From contig WTXI01000468.1 in NCBI GenBank assembly GCA_022376515.1, positions 1 to 23,147 of the forward strand: 23,147 nucleotides of DNA, in the 5' to 3' direction. This DNA is from Lactifluus volemus. Lineage: Eukaryota > Basidiomycota > Agaricomycetes > Russulales > Russulaceae. The notes beneath the pieces were generated by a model. It had not been told where the DNA came from and made no database searches. It saw nothing but the letters and a program-made list of their open reading frames with translations. Made by a program: the position numbers and the translations under genes. Positions 7,892-16,103 of this stretch are shown here, in pieces. Each line of letters begins with the position of its first letter. The first letter of the stretch is position 1.

Positions 7892-8527
7892 GGTACATGG
7901 CGGTTTATGGCAGCGGACATTGTCGAGGACCCCACAATTCATCAAACATTTGTCCATGACATCGAGTCCACTTTCTTCGTCCTGCTATGGATGGCTATCA
8001 ACTACGTCAAATCCGACTGGGACATAACGAAACGATTGTCCGAGCTTGGCACTATATTTGATCTACCTGTTTATGGAGATTCCGGAGGATCCGCCAAGTC
8101 CTGCTTCATGCGTGGTGATTTCGACTCGGACTTGCCCAGATTTGTCAATAACCCACCTCTCACCGGTCTGTTGATCAAGCTGAGGTCTTTGCTTTCTCAC
8201 CGTCATTACAAACAGCCCCAGCCCGTGATGGGCCACAACGAGAATCCCGAGAAGTTTAAGAAGCGTCTCGAACGTCACACTGAGCATGAAACGGGCATGA
8301 AAAGCCTCGAGAACTACGATGCCATCATCGATTGTTTTAAGAGGTCCATCGAAGCCCTGGATTGGCCGCCCGGGGACTCCGCCGAAAAGCAGGCAGTTAT
8401 CCTCTCGCAAGCAGAGCGGTATGATTTACTTTCGAGTTCCAAGAGATGTTGGGATGCTGCTCCGGAAGGTGAAGCGTCATCGCGGAAGCGAGCCAACATC
8501 AAATCGAGTCCTTTTGAATCGATATGA

Positions 8528-8799
8528 CTCGGATTTTATCATTTGTATGTGTACTCTTATGTCTTGGACCATGGTGTATGCCATGTTTCTATCTTACGCT
8601 TCAGGGTAGTGTACAACGTCCGAATAGTTCGGGCTCGGGCTTTACGTCTACACCCGTACTAAATGTTGAACTCTATTTACATGAATTCCATCTTTTGTAA
8701 ACGACCGCGTGCTGCCTGAAGGTTCAACATTCAACGTTCAACATTCAACGTTCAACATTCAACGTTCAACGACCTCAGCGCCTTCAGTGACCCCTCACT
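8528..8799. other. Intergenic, one short tandem repeat
   Basis: No coding signal. It contains the kinase 3' flank and the 14-bp tandem repeat at 8722-8770. Confidence 0.5.
8722..8770 (+). repeat. 14-bp tandem repeat, 3.5 copies
   Basis: GTTCAACATTCAAC is repeated at 8722, 8736 and 8750, with a final half unit GTTCAAC at 8764-8770. All copies are identical, implying a recent expansion. Confidence 0.9.
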
Positions 8800-8801
8800 G
8801 A

Positions 8802-8807
8802 TATATA
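8802..8807 (+). promoter_or_regulatory. TATA box before the 8846 ORF
   Basis: TATATA is followed by a C/T-rich stretch and an ATG at 8846, a common fungal promoter layout. The leader would be very short. Confidence 0.4.
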
Positions 8808-8845
8808 GTGACTGCATTTCTTCCCTTCCTCACCTCGGACACCTC

Positions 8846-9628
8846 ATGCCTCCCCGTGTCCCCAGGGCCTCGAAGGCCAAAGTCGTCAATGATATCCCCT
8901 CAGACCTACCGGAAGGTTCATCTCCTGCAGCTCAAGTGCCCTCTCGTCCATCAACTCGGCGTGCTTATTCTCGTGTACGTGTGTACCATCCATACACTGA
9001 AGGTTCTAGCTCTGAGCCGCTGACTACATCGTCATCATCATCATCGCCGCCGTCGTCCAGTCTACCACTACGAAGACCCAAGTTGTCGATAATGTCCCTC
9101 AGGAAGGCTTTCGTGAGCATGAGCCTGCTGTGCCCCGAGCCACTCGTCCATCCAAGCCTACTTGCAGGGGCTGGCGTCCTCGTGTAATGGTGAGTTTCTT
9201 ACGCTCCTACATTGAGGGTTCTAGCTCTGACAATCGTGAGTACTAAGCCTGTTGCAGATGACGATCGTGAAGAAATCCAGTTACCTGACAACGATAGCGA
9301 TAGCGAGTCCGACGGTCCCCCAGCTCAACCAACACTTGATCATTCAAACGGACTTCTTTCTCAATCTAACACACTTTGCACGGATACCGTCGACACCAAC
9401 TCTGAGCTTCCAAATACTGATATGGATATGGCATTCTTTTTCACTGAATTTGTTAACGATGAAGGTGAGATGATGAGGCGATGCAATGCTTGTTCCGAGT
9501 TCTCTTTAGAGAACGAGGTTTTATGCCGATTTTCTCACGGAAATTTGCCCCCCCCCCCGTGGGAATATTCATCGATATCGTTGCTGCATCTCGGCATCCT
9601 ATATGGAGTTTGCCGAAGCTTTACGTGA
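8846..9628 (+). pseudogene. Unrecognised ORF with internal duplication, frameshifted
   Basis: I do not recognise this gene. From ATG 8846 the frame encodes a Ser/Pro/Arg-rich segment with PSRPSTRR and YTEGSSSE, then Ser runs from a TCA/TCG microsatellite (about 9030-9045). A second, diverged copy of the same ~150-bp unit follows (8871-9016 against 9071-9232) but reads in another frame (RPSKPT, YIEGSSSD). It then needs one more single-base shift near 9243 to reach an acidic Asp/Glu/Ser segment (DNDSDSESDG) and a CNACS motif, ending at 9626-9628. A GTGAGT...TACTAAG...TTGCAG signal at 9190-9257 could be an intron, but does not by itself join the good frames. The 3' end runs into minisatellite sequence from about 9540. 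It is either a decayed gene or a multi-exon gene I cannot model. Confidence 0.35.
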
Positions 9629-10172
9629 TTATATGTGATGATACAGTTTCCTTATTTGAATATGCACGCGCGTTGTGTTGAGATTGTGGGAAAATTCATC
9701 GCTATCGTTGCGGCTATTTCCGAGAGCGTGTGAGTTTTTATTTGAGGCCGCGTTTTGGTGAGTCGAGTGTGGGAATTGTCATCGCTATCATTGCGGCTAT
9801 TTCCGAGGGCGTGTGAGTTTGAATATGCACGCGCGTTGCGTTGAGATTGTGGGAAAATTCACCGCTAACGTTGCGGCTGTTGCCGGTAAGTTGCGCATGT
9901 GGGTTGTGTGGGTATTGTGGGAAAATTCATGGCTATCGTTGCGGCAGTTGCCGGGTTCCCCATTGCGCGTTGTGTTGAGATTGTGGGAAAATTCACTGCT
10001 AACATTGTGGCTGTTGCCGGTAAGTTTTGCGCATGTGGGTTGTTGTGTGGGTATTGTGGGAAAATTCATCGCTATCATTGCGGCAGTTGCCGGGTTCCCC
10101 ATGTTTGTGTTGAGATTGTGGGAAATTTCACCACTAACGTTGCGGCTGTTGCCGTTCGCTGTATGTCGTGCG
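9559..10172 (+). repeat. Minisatellite, 8 units around GTGGGAAAATTCA
   Basis: The core GTGGGAA starts at 9559, 9686, 9769, 9849, 9917, 9983, 10056 and 10118. Each copy is followed by a version of TTCATCGCTATCGTTGCGGC. From 9849 two variants alternate. One reads GCTAACGTTGCGGCTGTTGCC; the other reads GCTATCGTTGCGGCAGTTGCC and then GGGTTCCCC. This gives a higher-order period of about 134-139 bp. Early copies are more diverged. It abuts the poly(A) tail of the LINE at 10173. Frames open across it are not genes. Confidence 0.85.
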
Positions 10173-11653
10173 TTTTTTTTTTTTTTTTTTGAATCCGAAT
10201 TTGTATTCCGCAGCGCATACAACGTGGCACAGAGGCGGTCGCGAAGGGTGACTAAGCGTTATGACTATCATGTACGGGAGAGAGTAGGTGATGGTTGTAA
10301 GCCATCGGTGTGTAGTGGTGTGGTGTGTTTATGTGGCGGTCGTGTGTATGTATGTATGTAGTTGCAGCATGGGTGACTCTGCCGCGGAAAGAAAAAGACC
10401 CTGTGCCTCAGTCTGGTTCCCAGACCGCCCGCGGTTTATTGCAGGCCCTCGTCTCCTCTAAGAACCTAAGAAGCCTTTGAACGCGCTTCGGGGTTTCGAG
10501 GAGCTGTTTGAGGCTCCAAGTGCGGCCATTTGACATCAAATGTCGGCGGCGTGCGGTGTCGAAAAGTGGGCAGTGCATGACGACATGCTCGATCATTTGT
10601 ACGGTTTCGCCGCATTGACATGCGACTTGTTCTGGAGTGTGTTGGGGGAAGAATCTTTGTGTGTATTCTCTGGTGAATGCGTGTCCTGTAATAAAATGGT
10701 AGAAAGTGGAGTGTGTTAATCTGGAGAACGTAGCTTTGAGCCTCTCTGCATTAGGGCCGGTGGTGTGGTTTCCCATGGTTAGTGGGTAGGGGTGCTTCTT
10801 GGGTTGGAAAGTGTGGTGTGTTTTCCCGTTCGGAGGGGAGGTGAGCGCAGTTCGGTAGGCCATTGATGTGTGCGGTCCTTGGTTATACCGCTCTGCCCAT
10901 TCCGTTATCGCCGTTTCTTCGGCCTTTTTCAGTTGGTTGTTTATCATTTGGGGTTCGGCGAGGTTGTCGAGGGCCGCTGTCCTAGTGGCTTCGAGAGCCA
11001 GTTGTCTCGTTCTGCGGAAGCCTACGAATTGTATGTTTTTGGGCAGCCACAGGAGGGTGATTTTGACATTGGGGTACTTAACGAGTGCAGTGTCCAATCT
11101 TGTGAGTAGTCTGATGGACTCCGCTTGATCGTCATGTGGGGACGTGTCTAGCGCTTTCGAAAGCGCGTATTCCGCTGTTAAAGCGATGACGATGGGTTTG
11201 TGTTGTTGGGGCGGTTGGGCGTCTAGGAGGGAGGTGAGAGTGTCTAATCCAGAATGGAGTGAACGTAGCATTATGTCCTGCTCCGTCACCGATTCTCCAA
11301 GGACTCTCTCAGCGTGGTATATCTCCCTTCCCTCTTGGTATAGCGCCGCGGAGGTGGTTCTGATTTGCTTTCCGTCCGGGCGTCCCTTGTTTGAGCATAT
11401 GCCGTTGCAGAAAATGTTGATGGTTGTACCGTCGCGGCATGCCGTTGTGAGTGTATTGGTGACCTGCTCGTAGTCCCAGTCTTTCCGTTTGGGTGTTACC
11501 TTGACCCTTCCGTTCCAGTCCGGTGCTCCTGGTGGGAGCTCCGGGAAAGGGTCTATGCGTGGTCCATTCACAGGTACTCTGTTTGCGAGTGACCGCAAGG
11601 TTGTCTTAAGGCTGGCTCTACTTGGCGCCGGGAGCGGTAAGTCGTTAGCGGTC
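10173..11653 (-). mobile_element. LINE (non-LTR) 3' fragment with poly(A) tail
   Basis: On the minus strand the element runs from the LTR junction at 11653 through the end of its ORF (stop at 10408), a ~217-nt 3' UTR and a tail of 18 A (plus-strand T at 10173-10190). This is the classic 3' structure of a LINE inserted by target-primed reverse transcription. The upstream two thirds, including reverse transcriptase, are missing because LTR element C interrupts the ORF at 11654. The target duplication cannot be checked, as the 5' end is not present. Confidence 0.8.
10408..11653 (-). pseudogene. LINE ORF2 C-terminus: RNase H-like and CCHC domain
   Basis: The frame is open from the LTR junction (11653) to the stop at 10408; 396 residues follow the first alternative start at 11598. 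Residues about 58-205 have the layout of an RNase H domain (INIFCNGICSNKG, ITLLWLP). However, the acidic catalytic residues are not where expected: CNG instead of the usual TDG, and no clear DS or NExAD motif. At residues 327-343 is C-x-C-x8-H-x4-C (CQCGETVQMIEHVVMHC), typical of the C-terminal zinc motif of Tad/I-type LINEs and followed by CPLF. Product: the C-terminal end of a LINE reverse transcriptase polyprotein. It is truncated and not functional alone. The RNase H losses could be decay or a property of the family. Confidence 0.75.
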
Positions 11654-12169
11654 TGTTACGGCTCGACTAGGGCCGGGTCCCAACTAGGGTTCAGGTGGTT
11701 CTGGTCTCTCCTAAGACCTAGGCTCAGGGTTACCCAAGGTAACGACGCGCAGAGCCCTGTGGTGTTGTAGCACAACCACCAAGCTTCAGTAGCCTTATTA
11801 GGGCGTGTAAGAGGGAAAGAGAAAGAGGGGGGAGGAGGAGAGGAGAAGTTCTGTCTTTCAGGAGAGGGGAACAAGTCGATTCAGGTTAAAGCCGAAGCTG
11901 GGGTACAAGCTACCAGCTGAGGCCTACTTATACAATGTATGCTAATTGTTCTACCAAACTAGGGTGGACAATAAGCAAGGAGTCAAGACAATAGAACGCG
12001 AGAACAATAGAGACTCGGAACAATAACACTGGACTAACTGGGACAGACAATAGCGCAATCAGAACAATAGAACAATCAGAACAATGGAGACCATGTGGAC
12101 GGGACGTCATCAGGATAAGTAAGCGGGTTAGGAAAGCATAAGGTCCGACGCGTCCTGCATTCCGTAACA
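11654..12169 (-). mobile_element. 3' LTR of element C (516 bp)
   Basis: The termini are perfect 8-bp inverted repeats, TGTTACGG (11654-11661) and CCGTAACA (12162-12169). The polypurine tract AGAGAGGGGGTAT lies just upstream on the minus strand, so this is the 3' LTR of a minus-strand element. A TATA box (TATAAG) lies on the minus strand at 11927-11932, followed 33 nt later by AGCTTCGGCTT (11889-11899, minus). U3 holds a cluster of AACAAT motifs. It cuts the LINE ORF; the 5 bp on the left is CGGTC, and the matching copy is not in the window. Confidence 0.85.
11945..12085. promoter_or_regulatory. AACAAT motif cluster in U3 of the element C LTR
   Basis: AACAAT occurs at 12003, 12019, 12063, 12071 and 12080 and as its complement at 11945. 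GACAATA variants are near 11968, 11986 and 12046. (A/T)ACAAT matches the core recognised by HMG-box (SOX/MATA-type) factors. The cluster is upstream of the TATA box, so a regulatory role is an inference. Confidence 0.5.
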
Positions 12170-12182
12170 ATACCCCCTCTCT
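12170..12182 (-). other. Polypurine tract of element C
   Basis: Minus strand AGAGAGGGGGTAT immediately precedes the LTR start TGTTACGG. It resembles the tract of element A (GGGGGTAA). Confidence 0.75.
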
Positions 12183-12205
12183 AGAAGGCAGTCCCACCTG
12201 CCACC

Positions 12206-12748
12206 TTAGTCAGTTTTACGTCGTGACTGGGACGGGCCGGCGACACAAGTGTCTAGTACTTCCATCTGTTTGCGCTTCTTCCTGATCTCTTCTGCAGTGC
12301 CATCCAAAAGACATCCCCCACCGTGCCATATGTGGTCTTCAGGGACGCGGCAAACTCCAAGCCCTGGCATGCAGGAGAAGTGAGGAAAGGGGCAACCGTC
12401 GCTGTTATGGGTCATCATTCCGCCATGGAAGCGGCAAAGTTTTAGTTCTCTACGCGGCGTAGAGTCATTTGGAAAATCGAATCTCTGAAGACCTCCGGAA
12501 TCGAGTCCCAAGCGATCAAGTCCGTGTGGGTGAAGAGTAAGGCGCGCTCGTGGTTCCATATCCCGATCTCTCTGCTGAGGACCCCTGGGATTACTGTCCC
12601 TCTGGTCGAGCCAGTACTCTGTGGTTCCATAGGCGGGGAACGCTTGAATGGCTTCGTCCTGCGTGCTAACTGGGGTCGTCTGGGTGCCAACGCTGCGGGT
12701 CTGAGGGGGCGGATCCGGGAGCCAACCGTCTGTCTGCGCCGCCACGAC
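12206..12748 (-). pseudogene. Last ORF of LTR element C, 3' part, Cys/His module
   Basis: The frame is open from the junction with the LTR at 12749 to the stop at 12206, leaving about 180 residues. The N-terminal part is Pro/Thr/Gln-rich with many Arg/Asp. Near the end is CRFHGGMMTHNSDGC, then PFPHFSC, then GVCRVPEDH. This is the same arrangement of C, H, PHxxC and CxxPxDH as in the last segments at 1121-1990 and 13304-16138. In element C the first zinc knuckle is absent and the second has His for its second Cys. The upstream remainder is not on the other side of the large element. Probably the C-terminal or accessory protein of an LTR element. Confidence 0.65.
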
Positions 12749-13266
12749 TGTCAAGGCTCAGAGGGGCCTTGGCGCACGACGTGTGCTTGAGTAATGCGAG
12801 GAGGGCTGAGCGTGGCAACCAGGCTCAGCACGACGAGGATTACTCGAGTTCTTCCCTGGCTTAACTATAGAGGAGAGCGTCGCGCTGACGGATGCACTCT
12901 ACTGTATCGTCAAGGGAGAGGTCAAGGGCAATCACAAGACGAGACTAAGTCTTGTATTGACAACGGTCAGGAGGTCTGACTTGAAGGGACAAGAAGGGAA
13001 GAGGGTTCAACTAGTCTGATTGCAGACGAAGCAAAGTCTAAGGAGACAAGCTACAACGGACCAGTTTATATACTCCTAGGGTGTGATGCTGAGTCATGGA
13101 GTCCCAGGCATGTCACAGCGTGACATGCCTCCTAAATAATATATCGTAGATCGAACGGAGAAACTACGGAGATCTACGGAGATCTACGGAGATACCTCGG
13201 AAAGACCCAGAGATAATCACGTGCCAAACCGTAATACATAAGCAGATCACGTGCCAAACCGTAACA
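12749..13266 (-). repeat. 3' LTR of the large element (518 bp)
   Basis: On the minus strand it starts TGTTACGG after the polypurine tract and ends CCTTGACA. Near its start, ATCACGTGCCAAACCGTAA is repeated twice on the plus strand (13216-13234 and 13246-13264), each with an E-box CACGTG. It also has a 9-bp stem inverted repeat, GCATGTCAC-AGC-GTGACATGC (13108-13128), one TGAGTCA (13090-13096) and three CTACGGAGAT units, where the other LTR has two. Its copy of the primer sequence is mutated (AAGCAAAGTCT). Confidence 0.9.
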
Positions 13267-13280
13267 GTGCCTCCCTTCTC
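13267..13280 (-). other. Polypurine tract of the large element
   Basis: Minus strand GAGAAGGGAGGCAC abuts the LTR start TGTTACGG and lies just after the stop of the integrase ORF. Confidence 0.75.
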
Positions 13281-13375
13281 AAGGGCGCTGTGCCACCAGC
13301 GCCTCAGTAGCTGCGACGACGCATGACGAGGGAGGTCGGGCACTCCCATACGGGGTTGTGGACGCCTTCGGGCTC

Positions 13376-13543
13376 CGCGAAGTCGTGATCACTAGGGCAG
13401 AAGCAGTCAGTGGCCGTGCACAGGAAGTGCGGCCACGGGCAATGGCACGAGAGATGGCCGCCCGCGCAGTACAAGCAGCGGCTATCATTGGGACACAAGT
13501 CAGCGGGGTGGTCGGGCCCCGCGGTATTGCAGCGGTGACAGTA
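13376..13543 (-). other. C-terminal Cys/His (zinc-like) module
   Basis: C-x2-C-x6-H-x4-C, then C-x2-C-x3-H-x4-C, then PxPHxxC and CxCPxDH. It aligns by eye with the ends of the ORFs at 1121-1990 and 12206-12748. Confidence 0.65.
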
Positions 13544-13590
13544 CAGGTAGACGGGGGGCGGAGGCGCGTAAGTCGGGATCCAGGTGGCCG

Positions 13591-14481
13591 CTAAAGGGGT
13601 GGAAAACTGCTGAGGGAAATACCACGTGCCGTGTGCAAGAGGCGCGTATTCGGTGGCACAAACGCCGTGCCAAACGCCTGCGTGTTCCCGTCCGAGTCCA
13701 CGAGCGCCACCATCTGCAGGAGCCTTGCCCTTCGCGGCGGAGGTGTCGGGCTCCGAGCCAGGATGAACGGGGTATTGAGAGGGTTCGGCAACATACCCTC
13801 TTGCGGGTCGGGGGTGAACAGCGTCCAACGCAGCTGACGCATGCGGATAGGTGGGCGCAGGGTGGCCGGGGTAGGAGTCCTGACGTGATAGCTGGGACTC
13901 CTCGCTGGTGGCGGAGGCGGTGACGGACTGGTAAGATTGATGATCGCCGCCGTCGGAGGCGGGGGTGTCGACCCTTGTGAAGGCCCGCTCGGAGGCGTCG
14001 AGCGGCTCGGAGCACGAGGAGGGTGACGAAAAGGTATGGATTTCTTGGCCTGCTGCCTCGAGTAGCGGGGCCGACTGGGTTCTCCACTCGTCGATACGGT
14101 GGAAGCTGTCGATCGCGAGGGAAGGGGGCTCTTCCTCCGAATTGGGAGGAGCGACGGGCGAGGGGTAGTCGTCGGCGTCGGGCTCGGGGGACCACTTGCC
14201 GTAAGCGGCAGGTCGAGTGGGCTGAGGGGCCCAGAGTATAGGTACGGGTGCGAGGGGCCTGGTGGACGGATCTGGTATTGGGAGGGGTGACGGTGAGGTG
14301 GCATACTCGTTGTCGATGTCAAGGTGCTCGGGATGAAAGTCTTCTGGGGTGAGGCCGGTGAGCAGGAGGGCAGCGTAGACGTCGTCAGGGATTTCGAGGG
14401 AGGCAGTGTCAAGGTCGAGGATGAAGTCTCTGATGGGGGAGAAGTCCATGGAAGAGGGGAATGGCGATGGTTGGGAGTCAA
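13591..14481 (-). other. Second open frame over the C-terminal extension
   Basis: 296 codons stay open in another frame. Its first part looks like a shadow (Ser/Thr/Pro only). Its last ~100 residues look protein-like (RSPSYHVRTPTP, SPTPPPRRARLLQMVALVDSD) and resemble element A (PSYHVTTPP, LRTPTPDG). This suggests that the real protein switches into this frame from about 13920 to 13640 and back, i.e. two compensating indels in this copy. Confidence 0.35.
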
Positions 14482-14518
14482 GAGGGGGGTTTATATCCTC
14501 CTTGACTTCAAGAGTTCT

Positions 14519-14686
14519 CACGGCCTCGGGATTTGCCTCGTGGAATTCTCGGATTAACTCTGGGGAATTGACGTTCTCGACCGGCTCCCACGTGTTGTGT
14601 GCTGCGGAATACCCTTTCCACTTTAGGAGATATTGCAGCTTCCTGTACCGCCTTCTTGATCCGAGGATCTCTTCGACTTCGTATTC
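14519..14686 (-). other. Chromodomain
   Basis: The YEVEEIL start, YLLKWKGY core and NTWEPVENV end are standard chromodomain blocks, placed after integrase as in chromoviruses. This domain class is known to bind methylated histone H3. Confidence 0.85.
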
Positions 14687-16103
14687 CTGATGATCGTCGA
14701 CCAGATCTGGGGGTGGCTCGGTGTGATTTCGGCCATGTTCGGCTGTTTCCGAATAGGGGGTCAGAAGGGACGCGTGGAAGACGTTGTGGATCTTCCATTG
14801 GGGTGGCAAATTCAATTTGTACACATAGGGCGAGATTACTTTGATGACGCGGAAAGGTCCGAAGCGTTTTGGTCGAAGCTTCTTCGTCGGATATGGTAGG
14901 TTTAGGTTCGTCCCCTCGAGTAGAACCATCTGTCCCTCGGCGAAAGGTCGGAAGTGGCGCTGCCCCTTCTTTCGTTCGTGATATTTTCTTGTCATGTCCT
15001 GTGCCTGTCGAATAGCCTTTTGCGCTCGTTCCCGCAGTCCTCGGAGGTGAGTGGATCGTTCTTCTAAGGCCGGTAAGGCCGAGTCCGTAATCTGCTGCTC
15101 CTGAGTGCGCGGAGTGAAGCCAATGAGTAACTCGAAGGGGGTTTTCCCGGTGGTGGCGCTGGGCCAGGAGTTGTGTACAAATTGGGCCAGAGGGAGCCAT
15201 CGTGCCCAGTCGTTTTGTTGGAAGTTGCCGTAGATTCGAAGGTACTGTTCTAGCCATTGGTTTGTCCTTTCTGACTGGCCGTCTGTTTGGGGATGGTATG
15301 CTGTACTAATGTTTTGGTTTATTTTGAGACGTTTACAGAGGTCTGCTGTCCATTTTGAGGTAAACCTCGTGTCGCGGTCCGATATGACGGTCTTGGGGAT
15401 CCCATAATGGGGGAAGACGTGTTGGGCGTAGAGTGCGGCCACTCCCTCAGAGTCGATTTTCTGCGTACAAGGGAGGAAAATCGCCGCCTTTGTGCAGTCG
15501 TGGTCAGTAATCGTCAGGATAGAGTCATAGCCTTGCGATGGTGGGAGGTCCACAATGAGGTCAAGTGCGATGGTTTCAAACGGCAGCGCGTTTGGTTTAA
15601 CGGTAATTGGGTAAATTGGGATTTTGGGCCGGACTGTGTTGCTCTTTGTGGTCTGACAGGTGGCGCATCCCTTGACATATCGCTGGACGAAGGTCTTCAT
15701 ATCAGGCCACCAGTAGCCTTGTTCTACTGCATGTAAGGTTTTCGAAATTCCGGGGTGTCCAGCGGTGACATGGTCATGGTGCGCAGCAATCACCTCCCTC
15801 CTGAGGGCGTTGTCTGCCACGACAACGATTTTCCCAGCACGAGTCCACAGGCCGTGCGGCCCCCGTTCGAGACGGAAAGGGGTCGACCAACCAGCAATGT
15901 CCGTAGGCGCTGCCTCCTGAGCTCGGAGCAGCTTGTCCTCCCAGGGATCCAAAGGCGCGAGGGACAGCGCAGCAACGGACGCGAACAATTCGCTAGGGAG
16001 GACAATGACATCCTTATTGCCGAGAGCCCCGGTATCAAAGTCTGGGCGGCGAGAGAGAGGGTCCGCCCGCATTGTCTTGCCAGGCTTGTGGACAAGGGAG
16101 AGG

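Larger units (their letters stand above)
6260..8527 (+). pseudogene. FunK1-type protein kinase pseudogene (4 exons)
   Basis: Best gene model: exons 6260-6541, 6615-7622, 7676-7842 and 7892-8527, stop at 8525-8527. The introns (73, 53 and 49 nt) have GTAAGT, GTGCGT and GTACGT donors and CAG/TAG acceptors, and all join in phase. FunK1 landmarks appear in order: FIEFKHNQVDDPF, GQIATYA, VFSVLIM, ARLI-WDRSGAIVT and QGHDNTV, then the catalytic loop HRDISLNNILL, the metal-binding IDWDLC (DFG equivalent) and GTWRFMAADIV. Family knowledge: FunK1 kinases are expanded in Agaricomycetes; substrates are mostly unknown. Two lesions break it. A 5-bp tandem duplication GTACA-GTACA at 6677-6686 shifts the frame, and a TGA at 6977-6979 sits where the family has Arg before WDR. 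The C-terminus beyond the kinase is basic and charged. The ATG at 6260 is the simplest start; an in-frame ATG at 6152 is possible. Confidence 0.85.

Noticed and set aside
9190..9257. Intron GTGAGT...TACTAAG...TTGCAG
   Set aside because: The signals are good, but splicing joins the better upstream frame to a weak downstream frame; not used in the model without RNA evidence.
9559..10172. CRISPR-like array
   Set aside because: The organism is eukaryotic, units are diverged, spacing is uneven and the supposed spacers are themselves repeated; it is a minisatellite.
11656..12197. Minus-strand small frames within the element C LTR
   Set aside because: They lie inside U3-R-U5, with no domain or conserved start.
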